Source: an uncultured Clostridia bacterium
GTDB taxonomy: Bacteria > Bacillota > Clostridia > Christensenellales > Borkfalkiaceae
DNA: 64,000 nt
Direction of reading: 5' to 3'
Assembly (NCBI GenBank): GCA_934254825.1
Contig: CAKQMB010000011.1
Span: forward strand, 1 to 64,000
Shown: in pieces, positions 1 to 9,389 of the stretch
Layout: every line of letters begins with the position of its first letter
How positions within the stretch are numbered: position 1 is the first letter of the stretch
Program-made: the position numbers and the translations under genes
The notes under the pieces: model-generated
Database searches by the model: none
The model's input: only the letters and a program-made list of their open reading frames with translations
Told to the model about the DNA's origin: nothing

Positions 1-90
1 CAATGATCGACCTCGCAAATGTCTTAATTGGAAATCTCCTCGAGAAATTTTTGTTGCACTTACTTGACAATCCGCCGTGGCGGCACAGCC

Positions 91-266
91 GACGGATGAG
101 GGGCAAGCAACTTACTTTATATTTCTGCTCAATCGGATATTTTCACTAAACCCCTCATCAGCCGCTACGCGTCAGCTTCCCCCAAAATTTGCTTTTTGCC
201 TTGAATTTTCTCTTTCTGTTTGGGGAAGCCTTTCTATTTCCGAAAAAGCTAAAATAAAAAGCCTTC
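91..266 (+). repeat. Dispersed 176-bp MITE-like repeat, copy A
   Basis: This stretch is nearly identical to 19702-19877, same length and same orientation. Both start GACGGATGAGGGG, contain the roughly complementary CCCCTCATCAGCCGC about 45 bp later, and end at AAAAAGCCTTC. An open frame runs through both copies, but it crosses the palindromic repeat and lacks a convincing ribosome binding site, so I read it as repeat DNA rather than a gene. Positions 1-90 and 267-369 hold nothing else I can support. Confidence 0.85.
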
Positions 267-369
267 GGCAAGAAATTTTCCCCGCCGAAAGCTCTTTATG
301 TTTACTATTTGCGATTTTAAAATTTCTCCGCCGCTTTTTCTCCGTTGTTTTCCGTAAAAACGTTACAAG

Positions 370-430
370 CCGAGTTTTTTATAAAAACAATCCGAGTTCA
401 TTATAATAAACCGAGTTCCTTATAAAAATA
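370..430. repeat. Three imperfect tandem copies of the glycosidase gene 3' end
   Basis: CCGAGTT followed by an AT-rich TTATAAAAA-like stretch occurs at 370, 392 and 411. The third copy encodes the last codons of the trehalase-like gene (ending at 401); the other two lie just beyond its stop. It looks like slippage duplication of the gene tail. Confidence 0.5.
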
Positions 431-1621
431 TTCGAAAACGCCCGCCGTCCAGCCGAGCATTTCGGGAACGTCGTATTCGTTTACCGTAGCCGCGCCGCCT
501 TTTTCTCCGTCGTATTTCTCCCAGAGCCTGCCGCTTTTCGCAAACTCACCCGAAACCGTTTCAAGATATGTTTTTGCAATCCGACTCGCTTTTTCGTTCT
601 CGCCGACCGCTTTTGCCGCGACGTTCGCAAGAAAATTATCGGGCGCCCAGCTGTTCGGATAACCCCATTGATAAACCGTTTTTTGCGCTGTTTTTTCAAC
701 GCAAACCACGCCGTGAGTTTCAAAAAGTACGTCTATAAGTCGATTAAATGCGTTTTTATCGTTGCATAGCCCGACAACGAACGGCATGAACATACCGCTT
801 GTGTAAAGCTCGGTTTTCTTTCCCGAAACGAAATTGTAATCGTGATACAACCCGTCCTCGCCCGCCATGAAACGGTTCATTTTGTCTTCTCTCAGTTTTA
901 AAGCTTTTAAAAACTTTTCCGTCTCTTGCGGTTCGAATTTTTTCGACCACTCGTAAAGATCACGTTCCGCGCCGTAAAGATTAGCGTTTAAATCTACGGG
1001 CAGAATACTCGCGCCGTCGAAACCGAAACGCGGAGTCCAGTCCATACCCGATTCCGCCACGGCGATAAAATTTTCCGCCAGAGAAAGCTTTTCGGCTTTT
1101 GTTTTTTCTTCCGATAAATTAAGTCTTTCGCCCGCGACGTAGCCGTAGTAATCGAGAAGCTCTTTTTCGGGCAATTCGTGATGAAAATGCCTGTTGAGTC
1201 CGCCGTACCCCGCGCGTTCGGTCTGCCAGAACGAATACTCTTTTTTCAGCGTGAAGTAAGCTTTTTCGAGCCATTTTTCATCGCCGATAGCCGCGTAAAC
1301 GTCTTTGACTATAAAATGAAGATAAGGCGGCTGAGAGCAAAACTTAGACAAATGCTCGCTTATCGCGTTAGGAACAAATCCGAACTTTTCCACGGAATTC
1401 AGAAGGTTTTCGGCGTTGTTCTTCGCCTCTTCCGTACGCCCGTCGGCAATAAGACCTTTGTTCGTAAAATATGTATCCCAGTAAAACAGCACCTTGAAAG
1501 GACCGTTTATACACGGCGGAACGAAAGGCTTAACATAAAGCGACGGCGTTTCCGCGTTTTCGGGCGCGATAATCGCCTTTCCCCAACTTTTCAATATATA
1601 TTCGTGAGTTTTATTTATCAT
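401..1621 (-). CDS. GH37 trehalase-like glycoside hydrolase
   Basis: A 406-residue cytoplasmic enzyme with no signal peptide. Two segments resemble trehalase family signatures: YWDTYF near residue 50, and QWGYPNSWAPDNF near residue 325, which fits Q-W-D-x-P-x-x-W-x-P except for Gly instead of Asp. The (alpha/alpha)6 family GH37 cleaves alpha,alpha-trehalose, but relatives (GH63 and others) act on other alpha-glucosides, so the substrate is open. I chose ATG 1621: it overlaps the upstream stop as ATGA and has GAGGAG about 11 bp upstream. The longer frame to 1675 lies inside the upstream gene. It is the last gene of the glycan operon. Confidence 0.8.
   Translation of the reverse strand: MINKTHEYILKSWGKAIIAPENAETPSLYVKPFVPPCINGPFKVLFYWDTYFTNKGLIADGRTEEAKNNAENLLNSVEKFGFVPNAISEHLSKFCSQPPYLHFIVKDVYAAIGDEKWLEKAYFTLKKEYSFWQTERAGYGGLNRHFHHELPEKELLDYYGYVAGERLNLSEEKTKAEKLSLAENFIAVAESGMDWTPRFGFDGASILPVDLNANLYGAERDLYEWSKKFEPQETEKFLKALKLREDKMNRFMAGEDGLYHDYNFVSGKKTELYTSGMFMPFVVGLCNDKNAFNRLIDVLFETHGVVCVEKTAQKTVYQWGYPNSWAPDNFLANVAAKAVGENEKASRIAKTYLETVSGEFAKSGRLWEKYDGEKGGAATVNEYDVPEMLGWTAGVFEYFYKELGLL
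733..747 (+). repeat. 15-bp dispersed motif, exact copy
   Basis: CTATAAGTCGATTAA, exact copy, inside the trehalase-like gene. See the finding on this motif. Confidence 0.8.
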
Positions 1622-3687
1622 TTTCGGTCGGTCTCCTCGTCGAAAAGTCCTTCGCAGGAACTTAGTCTTGACCACACATAACGCGACAAGCCGCTGTCCG
1701 TTTGTTTCGGAAATCCGTTTACTATGCGAAATTCCACTTCGGAAGAATTATCGGTAAATCCTCCGCCCGTGATATAATCGGGTTGATAGCAAGCGTAACT
1801 TCTCCCTTTTCGGTCGATTTTGGAGAGATTGCTCATAAATCCGTTGCGCGCTTTTTCGAGATAGGTTTTATCCCCCGTCAACGCGTAATATCGATAGTCG
1901 GCTTCGGCGCGCCATATCGTCCAGGCATGACCGCAACAAAGCGCGTTGCCGTCCTTATCGCCCTCCCATTTTGTTTCCCACCACCGAAGCGAGCTGAAAA
2001 ACATGGGCGCTTTGTGAGCTTTTATGACCCAGCTGTCGTGAATATCCAAAATTTCTTTCGCGCGGACGATATACTCCTCTTTTCTTTCGACTTTTTCGCA
2101 AAAATACAAAAGCGTAAGCGCGGAACAGGACATACTGCCCTCTTCGATAAACGGTTCGGACTCGCTTTGTTCGAGCGTTTCCGTCGGGAAAGAAATTCCG
2201 CGTTCGTAAACGTGTTTCGCCATTCCCCGAGCCGCCGAATAATATTTTTCCGACTTTTCGGGCGTCTTGTCTTTAAGAAATTCCGCAAGTTCGATAACGG
2301 GGATAATAAGGCAACAAACCGTCGTGTAGTCCTCCGTCTTTTTCGACCATTCCATAAAGGTTTCGATCGCGCCGCTTTTTGAAAGGTGATGTTTTAAAAC
2401 AGACTCCATAGCTTTAACGGCATAATCGAGATACTTTTTCGTTCCGAAAACTTTATACGCGTCGAGAAGAATTCCTATCCCGAAAAACTGTTCCTGAACT
2501 CTGTTCGAATTGAAAACATTGTACGCGGGATAACCCTTTCTCGCTTTATAAAAAATCGTCTGTCTGTCTTTCGCTTTGCTTTCGTCGCGTTCGGTTATAA
2601 GATCCAGCGCCCCTTTTATTTTTTTCGTAAGCGTTCTGTCTTTGCCGAATTTCCGCATATATCTCAAAATCGCCGAAACATGGCATTTCCATTCGCACAA
2701 ATTGCCGTCGCCGGTGGCTAAATCCTCTTCGCTTACGCTATACATTGACTTTCTAAAAAGCTCGTTAATCGACTTATAGGCGTATATAACCGCGTCGAGT
2801 CCTTTCTTTTTGCCATTGCGGGGAATTACGCTCAGAAGCCCTTCGCGTTTCGGTTCGACCTCCGCATAGCCGCCGAGATTTTTAAACTTTTCGTTGCCCG
2901 CGCGGACGTAATCGAAATCGCCGCAGACGTAAATTTTAAGTTTCTCGCCGAGTTTTACATAGCTTTGCTCATAATAAGCCACGGGAAGTTTTTTGATTTC
3001 CGAAACCTTTTCTATCGCCTCTTCGTAAGAAGAAACGGGCAGAAAAAGCAATTTCAGCCGTCTGTTTTCGCTCGCTTTACAAGCCTTGCCGAAAGCCTTA
3101 TTCTCCTCGCCAAAGGACTTATACGCCTTACCGAAAGACATGTTCCCCTCGCCAAAGGACTTATACGCCTTGTCGAAAGACGCTAAAAATTTGAGATTAT
3201 CGAAAAACTGCCCGCCCGAAAAAAGGGAATAATCCATTTTCCAACCGTCGGCTTTTCCTAAGGACAATATGAGCAGATTTTTCCCTTCGGGGTTTGTGAG
3301 ATAGCAGAAAATCTGCCTGTTATCGGAAGAATTGTAAGGCGAATTGAACAGATATTGTTTTTTCCACCCGCCGCAATTCTTCTTGCCCATAAATTTAAGC
3401 GGCAGATTAAGCCCGAATTCGGACAAATCGTCCGCATTTTCCGCGCCGCCGTTGCCGCTCCCGACTTTTTTAAGTTCTACGACGAACCCGCCGAATTTTT
3501 CCGAAACCGAAAGCCGACTGTTCGTTTCGGCGTTTATGAAATTTTCGTCGAAAATCCCCTTTCTCGAAAGATAGGGCGTACCTTGCGGTTTCGCCCCATT
3601 CGTTATATCGTCCGATTTTAAAGTGTACGAAACCGAAATATCGCCGACAAAATAAAGCGATTTCAGTTTCTCGTAAGCCTTTTTCAT
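1618..3687 (-). CDS. Unassigned (alpha/alpha)-barrel glycosidase-like protein
   Basis: A 689-residue cytoplasmic protein. The N-terminal 320 residues look beta-rich. The C-terminal half is helical with paired aromatic/Gly turns (for example CCGHAWTIWRAEADYRYYALTG near 585-605), typical of six-hairpin glycosidases. I cannot name a family or catalytic acids. An in-frame 14-residue tandem repeat lies near residues 168-203. The start has no visible Shine-Dalgarno (AT-rich leader after the upstream stop at 3698), so it may depend on coupling. It overlaps the next gene by 4 bp (ATGA). Context points to glycan breakdown. Confidence 0.65.
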   Translation of the reverse strand: MKKAYEKLKSLYFVGDISVSYTLKSDDITNGAKPQGTPYLSRKGIFDENFINAETNSRLSVSEKFGGFVVELKKVGSGNGGAENADDLSEFGLNLPLKFMGKKNCGGWKKQYLFNSPYNSSDNRQIFCYLTNPEGKNLLILSLGKADGWKMDYSLFSGGQFFDNLKFLASFDKAYKSFGEGNMSFGKAYKSFGEENKAFGKACKASENRRLKLLFLPVSSYEEAIEKVSEIKKLPVAYYEQSYVKLGEKLKIYVCGDFDYVRAGNEKFKNLGGYAEVEPKREGLLSVIPRNGKKKGLDAVIYAYKSINELFRKSMYSVSEEDLATGDGNLCEWKCHVSAILRYMRKFGKDRTLTKKIKGALDLITERDESKAKDRQTIFYKARKGYPAYNVFNSNRVQEQFFGIGILLDAYKVFGTKKYLDYAVKAMESVLKHHLSKSGAIETFMEWSKKTEDYTTVCCLIIPVIELAEFLKDKTPEKSEKYYSAARGMAKHVYERGISFPTETLEQSESEPFIEEGSMSCSALTLLYFCEKVERKEEYIVRAKEILDIHDSWVIKAHKAPMFFSSLRWWETKWEGDKDGNALCCGHAWTIWRAEADYRYYALTGDKTYLEKARNGFMSNLSKIDRKGRSYACYQPDYITGGGFTDNSSEVEFRIVNGFPKQTDSGLSRYVWSRLSSCEGLFDEETDRK
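2765..2779 (-). repeat. 15-bp dispersed motif, exact copy
   Basis: Minus-strand CTATAAGTCGATTAA inside the 689-residue gene, where it encodes Tyr-Lys-Ser-Ile-Asn. Confidence 0.8.
3079..3185 (-). repeat. 42-bp in-frame tandem repeat (about 2.5 copies)
   Basis: Period is 42 bp (CTCGCC at 3106 and 3148; GCCTTxCCGAAAG at 3083 and 3125). It encodes the 14-residue unit FGKAYKSFGEENKA with small variations. The copies differ by a few bases, so the expansion is fairly recent. Confidence 0.8.
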
Positions 3688-3697
3688 TTTTATAAAA

Positions 3698-4957
3698 TTA
3701 TTTAATGTCTATCGGCTTTCCGCCAGAAAGTCTCGATTCTTCCGCCGCAAAGCTCATTCTGTGCGAAATCAGGCTGTCTTCGAGCGTAGTTCTCGTTTCC
3801 GTGGGCGCGCCGCCTTGAACGTAAGAAACGAAATCCTCGAAAAGAAGCTTGTCGCCGCCGCCGTGGACGGAAAGATCGGTAGCTATTTTCGTGATGTCGA
3901 TAACGTAATCGTCCGCTCTGAAAGGCTTGACCTGTATGGCGTTTTCTTCCATATCGGCAACCATTTCGCCGAGCGTGCCGTGAACCTTTATGCACCTGTG
4001 GCATTCCTTGGAAAACGCCGTCATCGTGAGCTGAGCCGTAACGTTGCCCTCGAAAAGCATATTTACGACCTGATGATCGACAACGTCGTTATCGCAGGCA
4101 AAAACACATCTGCCGTAAGGGTATTTTTCGTCGGACAAAAGCTCGTCGATATATTCATTTCTTGTTCCGCGGAAAGCCATTGCGTTACCCAAAATCGGGT
4201 TATACGCTTTGTAAATGTCGTTATAGATCTTGAAAGCGTCGTACGGGCAATCTTTTTTCACGTTTTCGGGGCAACGGAAACATCTGTCCGCACTGCCTTC
4301 CGGCGCGTTTTCTTTCCTGAAATAATACAAATCGCCGAACGACGAAACCTTTTTGCATTTTTTGCCCAAAAGCCAGAAGATAATGTCGAGATCGTGACAA
4401 CATTTCGCCAGAATCATAGGCGAACTTTCTTCCTTGTTTCTCCACGCCCCGCGGACGTAAGAATGCGCGTCGTGCCAGTAAGCCACGTTTTCAGTCTGAC
4501 TGATCGTAACAACGTCGCCTATCTCGCCGCTTTTTATAACCTCGCGGATCTTCATATAGAAAGGACTGTAACGAAGAACGTGACAGATCATCGCCTTTCT
4601 TCCCGTCTCTTTCTGAACCCTTAAAATCTCCTCGCAATCTTCCATAGTCGTTGCGATAGGCTTTTCGAGACAGATATCGTAGCCGAGTTTCATTGCCGTT
4701 GCGGCGTGTTCCAAGTGTTGCTTATCCTGCGTGCAGATAAACGCGACGTCGGCGATCTTGCCTTGCGCGAAAATTTCTTCCGCGCTTTTATAACAGTTTT
4801 CGGGTTTCACGCCGAATTCCTTGATAGCCTTTTCTCTCGCTTCTTCGTTTATATCCGCGATAGCCGTAAGCTCGGTTTTTTCGCTTCCCGCGGCGTATTC
4901 TCCGAAGAGCTGACCGCGGTTTCCGAACCCCGCAATTATGACCTTGATTTTATCCAT
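3698..4957 (-). CDS. Gfo/Idh/MocA-family NAD(P)-dependent oxidoreductase
   Basis: A 419-residue protein. An N-terminal Rossmann fold begins with GFGNRG at residues 11-16, and the family EKPIATT segment carries the usual catalytic-site lysine. The C-terminal alpha/beta domain carries a four-Cys cluster, CFRCPENVKKDC, seen in a subgroup of these enzymes and perhaps a metal site. The family oxidises or reduces sugar or inositol derivatives, and some members open glycosidic bonds by transient oxidation. GGAG precedes the ATG, which lies within the last 8 bp of the upstream gene. In this operon it probably processes an imported sugar; the substrate is unknown. Confidence 0.88.
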   Translation of the reverse strand: MDKIKVIIAGFGNRGQLFGEYAAGSEKTELTAIADINEEAREKAIKEFGVKPENCYKSAEEIFAQGKIADVAFICTQDKQHLEHAATAMKLGYDICLEKPIATTMEDCEEILRVQKETGRKAMICHVLRYSPFYMKIREVIKSGEIGDVVTISQTENVAYWHDAHSYVRGAWRNKEESSPMILAKCCHDLDIIFWLLGKKCKKVSSFGDLYYFRKENAPEGSADRCFRCPENVKKDCPYDAFKIYNDIYKAYNPILGNAMAFRGTRNEYIDELLSDEKYPYGRCVFACDNDVVDHQVVNMLFEGNVTAQLTMTAFSKECHRCIKVHGTLGEMVADMEENAIQVKPFRADDYVIDITKIATDLSVHGGGDKLLFEDFVSYVQGGAPTETRTTLEDSLISHRMSFAAEESRLSGGKPIDIK

Positions 4958-7454
4958 TATGTTTAATCTCCGTAAGAACTATCCGTCCGAAAACCCCGTA
5001 GTTTTTATTGCTTTCCGTCATAACGTTTTCTTCCGTCGAACCTATCGTAAGTTCGATTTCGTTTTCGCCGCTAAAAACGTAATCGCTTATATCGAAAACG
5101 TAAGGCGACCAGAGCCTTGCCCCCGCGAATTTGCCGTTTACCTTAACACTCGCGTAAGTATCGACGTTTTCGAGCTTCAAAACAAGCCTTCCGCCCGATT
5201 TTTCAATCGCGATTTTTTTACCGAACGTTACCTCGCCCGAGAAATTCTCTTTCCCCGCGGCGAAAAAGTTTGCTGCGGGAACGGTTTTCCCGCTTTCCTT
5301 AACGATCCAGTTTTCGGTTATGTCTTCAACGATTTTTTCTTCTGTTTTTAAAGGCGATTTCGCGCCGTCGTTCGTGAACGCGACGACGATCGATCCGTTC
5401 GCGGGAATATCGATTTCGACGGAAACGCCGCTATTGCCCGCGATAAATTCCGCTTGGCAAACTTCTCCGTTTTCCGCGTTTAGAATTTCCGCGCCCGAAA
5501 ATCCCTTTCTTTTTACGACGAAAGATTTATCCTCGCCCGTAACGTTCACAAAGAAATCGATCTCGCTTGCGCCGTCATTTCTTTTAAGTAAAATTACGCC
5601 TTTATTTTCGCCCGAAACGGATTTAAGCCCGAGTTTGTTTAAAATAAGTCCGACCGCTTCGTCTTCTCTGTGTTTCTTGAACGAAACGAAATTTACGGAC
5701 GAGCAAAGCTCTTTTAAAAGTTTTTCGTATGCTTCGCTTTTTTCTCCGTTTTCGTCCGTCGGACAGAAGTTGCCGAGCGATACAACAAGTCCGCCGCCAC
5801 ATGCAAACGCATTGATTTTCGCAAGCGTTTTTTCGGTCATTACCGAAGTAAACGGCAGAATAATCGACTTATAGCCCGACTTTTCATCGTTAATCGAACT
5901 ATCGACCGAACGATCGCCGTAAAGTTTCGTTTCAACGCCGAAGTCGTTTAAAAAGTCGAAACAAACGCCGTTTTCATTCAATTCGCAAACAAGTTCGATA
6001 AGTTCTTCGTCAAGCTCGTGAATGGTATACCTGCTCAGCGGACGAAATTCCGCCCACGCGGTTTTAACGGGGAAATACACCGCCGCGTCGGGGGCGTACT
6101 CTCCGATCCTGCCGATATAGCTGAGCCTTTTTGCATAATCGGCGAATTGTTTAAAATATTTCCAGTATCCGTTCTGGAAGAAAAGCGACGGCGGACTTTC
6201 GGTTTTTCTTATGCCGTCGGTCGAATAGAAAAACGCGTGCGGCACGAGCATATTTACGCCCTGAACAAACTGCAAATCGGTTTTTCTCTTCATTTCCTCG
6301 GGGGTAAGCGACCAGCCGAACCCGCCGAACGTCTCGCTGAAACAAATTTCTTTATCGTAAATATGCGCCGCGGAAGAACCGAGCCTTTCGGTAATTCTTC
6401 TCGGATCTTTTTCGATGCAGTCTATTCCCGAAGCATCGAGCGCGCTCATTGCCGTGAAGAAATCGCTTTCCGTCTGCACGAGCGACTCCATAAAATCTTC
6501 TCTGTGAAGATGCCCGATATGGACAAGCCCGTCCTTTTTCAGAAAATCGGAAATAACGTCGAAATAGCTTTCTTTATAAAACTCCGCCACGGCGGCATAG
6601 TAATCGCATCTCGTTTTCACCGATATCGCGCCCATATTCTGCCACAAACAACAAAGGTGCGGGCGGATATCGTAACCGAATTTTTCTATAAATCTTTCCG
6701 CAAAATCGTTCGTCCAGATAACCGTGTTAAGGTTTTTGCACTGCTCGAAGTAGTTCTGATAGAACCCCGGTTCGTCGGTAAAAAAGCCTCTGATAACTTT
6801 TCCCCACTTATCGGGAAATCTCTTTTTATACTCCTCATGAGTGCATTTTACGAACGCTTTCGTGGCGTTCGGATTAAGCAGATCCACATAAGGATAAGGC
6901 GAATACGCAGGGCGATGTCCGCATTTTTCCTTTCTGAAAACGTAAACTTCCCAAAGAAGAGTCTCCGATTTCCACGGTTTGCATTTTTTGTTTTCGTAAT
7001 CGGTTATATCGAGGAAATAATCGTAACTGTGCGCGGCGATAACGCACTCTATCTCGGTACCCGGCTTGTCTTCAACCGTTATGTACTGCCCGATAACGGG
7101 ATAGATCTTCTCGACGGAAAGACACGTTGCCGCAAAAGCTTCGTTTCCGCCGACGACTTTTCCGCCCGCGTAGCCGCTCGGCCAGTTGTCCTCGTCGTAA
7201 ATAAGCGCGGTAAGCCCGAGTTTTTCGCACTCGTTTAAAATAATGCCGATTTTTTCGAACCATTTATCCGAAAGATATTCAACTTCGCACCCCTTTCTCG
7301 AATGAAGAATAACCTCGTCCACACCCTTTTCTTTCATTTCCGAAAGCTGGCGTTTCAGCTCGTTTTCCTCTAAATCCCCGTTTAAAAACCAGAACGGCGC
7401 GACGGAATATTCCGCGGGGGGATTTTTAAATTGTTTTTTGTCGAATAATTTCAT
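4950..7454 (-). CDS. GH106-like (alpha-L-rhamnosidase-type) glycoside hydrolase
   Basis: An 834-residue cytoplasmic protein. The N-terminus carries the hallmark of GH106-like proteins: PFWFLNGDLEE, then ELKRQLSEMKEKGV, ILHSRKG and YDEDNWPSG. A further acidic segment, FTDEPGFYQ, lies near residue 225. The C-terminal 120 residues resemble a GH2-type sugar-binding beta-sandwich (SVKVNGKFAG ... WSPYVFDISDY). GH106 enzymes remove alpha-L-rhamnose from plant or bacterial polysaccharides, but this is a distant relative, so rhamnose specificity is only a guess. It lies 13 bp downstream of the permease gene. Confidence 0.72.
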   Translation of the reverse strand: MKLFDKKQFKNPPAEYSVAPFWFLNGDLEENELKRQLSEMKEKGVDEVILHSRKGCEVEYLSDKWFEKIGIILNECEKLGLTALIYDEDNWPSGYAGGKVVGGNEAFAATCLSVEKIYPVIGQYITVEDKPGTEIECVIAAHSYDYFLDITDYENKKCKPWKSETLLWEVYVFRKEKCGHRPAYSPYPYVDLLNPNATKAFVKCTHEEYKKRFPDKWGKVIRGFFTDEPGFYQNYFEQCKNLNTVIWTNDFAERFIEKFGYDIRPHLCCLWQNMGAISVKTRCDYYAAVAEFYKESYFDVISDFLKKDGLVHIGHLHREDFMESLVQTESDFFTAMSALDASGIDCIEKDPRRITERLGSSAAHIYDKEICFSETFGGFGWSLTPEEMKRKTDLQFVQGVNMLVPHAFFYSTDGIRKTESPPSLFFQNGYWKYFKQFADYAKRLSYIGRIGEYAPDAAVYFPVKTAWAEFRPLSRYTIHELDEELIELVCELNENGVCFDFLNDFGVETKLYGDRSVDSSINDEKSGYKSIILPFTSVMTEKTLAKINAFACGGGLVVSLGNFCPTDENGEKSEAYEKLLKELCSSVNFVSFKKHREDEAVGLILNKLGLKSVSGENKGVILLKRNDGASEIDFFVNVTGEDKSFVVKRKGFSGAEILNAENGEVCQAEFIAGNSGVSVEIDIPANGSIVVAFTNDGAKSPLKTEEKIVEDITENWIVKESGKTVPAANFFAAGKENFSGEVTFGKKIAIEKSGGRLVLKLENVDTYASVKVNGKFAGARLWSPYVFDISDYVFSGENEIELTIGSTEENVMTESNKNYGVFGRIVLTEIKHNG
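5860..5874 (-). repeat. 15-bp dispersed motif, 14/15 copy
   Basis: Minus-strand CTATAAGTCGATTAT inside the GH106-like gene. Confidence 0.7.
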
Positions 7455-7467
7455 ACCTTAACCCCTT

Positions 7468-8349
7468 TTAACCCTTAACGCCGTCGGACGAAGAAAGTCC
7501 GTTTTGAAGCGGCTTCTGGAATATCGCGTACACGATAAGAATGGGAAGCATAGCTATAATAAGCGCGGCGAATTTAAGCGTTTCGCCCGCGCTTTTATTT
7601 TTCATAAGTTCGTTTATGCCTTTCGATAAAGTGTATTTACTCTGATCTTTTATAAACGTAATGCTCATGACGTATTCGTTCCAGATCCCGACAAAACTTA
7701 AAAGTCCTACCATAAATATCGCGGGAACGATCATCGGAACGATAAGCCTTATAAATATCTGAAACTGATTGGCGCCGTCGATTTCCGCCGCTTCCAAAAT
7801 GGAATTATTGATATTCCGCATAAAGGGCGTGAGCAAAAACACATAAAACGGCACGCCTTGAAGCGCGTTCGTAAGCATAAGCGTGAAAAGCACGACGTTA
7901 TCCTTCGTAAGGCTCAATCTCTTGCACATCTGATAAAGCGGTATCAAAAGAAGAACCTGCGGCACCATCATAAATATCGAATAGAAAATTTCGACGGTTT
8001 TCACTGCGGGATGGATAAATTTACCCACGACGTAAGCGGAAGTCGCCGTCATAAGTATCGACAAAACGACCGTACCCGCGCTTAAAAAGAGGCTGTTTAA
8101 GAAATACTTGGAAAAGCTTGCGCCCTCCCACGCTTTTTTATAGTTAGCCCATTGCAGTTTTTCAGGCAGCGTCCAGGCGTTCATACTGAATTCCAGATTT
8201 GTTTTAAGCGAACTTACAAGCGCCCACAAGAGCGGAAAAATAATAAGAACAGTCCATATTATAAGGAAAATTCTCACAATGTTTCTCGTTATGGTAAGCG
8301 ATTTTTCCTCTACGCGATTTTTGCGATTTTTAACTTTAAGCTCTTTCAT
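7468..8349 (-). CDS. Carbohydrate ABC transporter permease (MalG/AraQ type)
   Basis: A 293-residue inner-membrane protein with six predicted transmembrane segments. The EAA loop that docks the ATPase is clear near residues 190-211 (EAAEIDGAN, then FIRLIVPM). It pairs with the MalF-type permease whose stop overlaps its start by 4 bp (ATGA). The basic N-terminus is cytoplasmic. No ATPase gene is present in the locus; as is usual in Clostridia, a shared MsmK-like ATPase elsewhere may energise it. Confidence 0.93.
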   Translation of the reverse strand: MKELKVKNRKNRVEEKSLTITRNIVRIFLIIWTVLIIFPLLWALVSSLKTNLEFSMNAWTLPEKLQWANYKKAWEGASFSKYFLNSLFLSAGTVVLSILMTATSAYVVGKFIHPAVKTVEIFYSIFMMVPQVLLLIPLYQMCKRLSLTKDNVVLFTLMLTNALQGVPFYVFLLTPFMRNINNSILEAAEIDGANQFQIFIRLIVPMIVPAIFMVGLLSFVGIWNEYVMSITFIKDQSKYTLSKGINELMKNKSAGETLKFAALIIAMLPILIVYAIFQKPLQNGLSSSDGVKG

Positions 8350-9290
8350 AACGACTCACCGACCTTGTTCATTGCAAATTTGACCGAAAGCGAAATAACG
8401 CATGTTATTAAAAGCATGATAAGCGCCGCGGCGTAAGAATATCCGATTTCGAGCGGATTAGAGCCTGTTCCGACGTAGCCTTTAATATAAACGTACAGAC
8501 CCATGACCATAACGCTCCCGTCCGGCGAAAAGACGTTTACCAACGCGAAGTTTCCGCCGAGCGACTGATATAAAATGGAAACGACCATGAACGTTACTTG
8601 AAGCCACACTGCGGGCATCGTTATGTATTTAAGCTGTTTCATTTCGCCCGCGCCGTCTATTCTCGCGGCTTCGTAAAGCTCGGCGGGAATCTGATGAATC
8701 GAAGCTATCATCGTGAGCATAAAAAGCCCCACGCCGCACCAGCTTGCAACGAAACCTATAACCCCGAGCGGGTATTGCGCTATCCAATCGATATCGAAAC
8801 CGCTCTTAAAAAACGAAAATATCGCGTTCATAAGCCCCATTTCGGACGGCATGAACACAAAACCCCAAAGCGACCCGATGATTATCGTCGAAATGACGTT
8901 CGGAACATAGAAAACGAATTTATAAAACACCACCTCGGGCGTTTTCATACGAAATCTCGTAAGCGTAACCGCGAAAAGAACCGTTAAAAAGCATATCACA
9001 ACCTCTTTGATGAGCGTTATGATAAGGTCGTTTTTAAGCGCGACCCAAAATTCGGCATCTTTAAAGACCTCGGTGTAATTCTTCCACCCTAAATACTCTA
9101 AATTCTTATAATTTCCCGCTTTGTCGTAAAATCCGTCCCAGCTGAAAAAGCTCATTTTTACGGACTGCAAAATGGGGACAACGCAAAAGATTATATAAAG
9201 TGCAAGAACCACGCCGCATGTCACGGCGAAAAATATCCATTTGGATAACGTCATATTGCTGTTTATTTTAAGTTTACGTTTTTTCGTCAT
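8346..9290 (-). CDS. Carbohydrate ABC transporter permease (MalF/UgpA type)
   Basis: A 314-residue inner-membrane permease with six transmembrane segments. The EAA motif is YEAARIDGAGEMKQ, followed by ITMPAVW. I set the start at ATG 9290 (MTKKRKLK), with AAGGAG nine bases upstream. The longer frame to 9383 would translate the intercistronic hairpin. It lies between the sugar-binding lipoprotein gene and the MalG-type partner, in the usual binding protein/F/G order. Confidence 0.93.
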   Translation of the reverse strand: MTKKRKLKINSNMTLSKWIFFAVTCGVVLALYIIFCVVPILQSVKMSFFSWDGFYDKAGNYKNLEYLGWKNYTEVFKDAEFWVALKNDLIITLIKEVVICFLTVLFAVTLTRFRMKTPEVVFYKFVFYVPNVISTIIIGSLWGFVFMPSEMGLMNAIFSFFKSGFDIDWIAQYPLGVIGFVASWCGVGLFMLTMIASIHQIPAELYEAARIDGAGEMKQLKYITMPAVWLQVTFMVVSILYQSLGGNFALVNVFSPDGSVMVMGLYVYIKGYVGTGSNPLEIGYSYAAALIMLLITCVISLSVKFAMNKVGESL

Positions 9291-9340
9291 CCTTTGTCGC
9301 TCCTTGGTTGTTAAATAATCGAAGATAAAATCGTCTTTTT

Positions 9341-9383
9341 TGTATATTTCCGCGCGCAAAAATTTTTGCGCACGGAAATACAT
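9341..9383 (-). other. Intercistronic hairpin after the binding-protein gene
   Basis: The arms TATTTCCG.CGCGCAAAAA and TTTTTGCGCACGGAAATA form a long stem between the solute-binding gene and the permeases. No U-tract follows on the minus strand, so it probably stabilises or partly attenuates the message, raising binding protein over permease. Confidence 0.6.
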
Positions 9384-9389
9384 ATAAAA

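Noticed and set aside
77..406. Plus-strand 109-codon frame, and its relative at 19688-19885
   Set aside because: Both frames run through the palindromic 176-bp repeat, lack a Shine-Dalgarno and look similar only because the DNA repeat is conserved.
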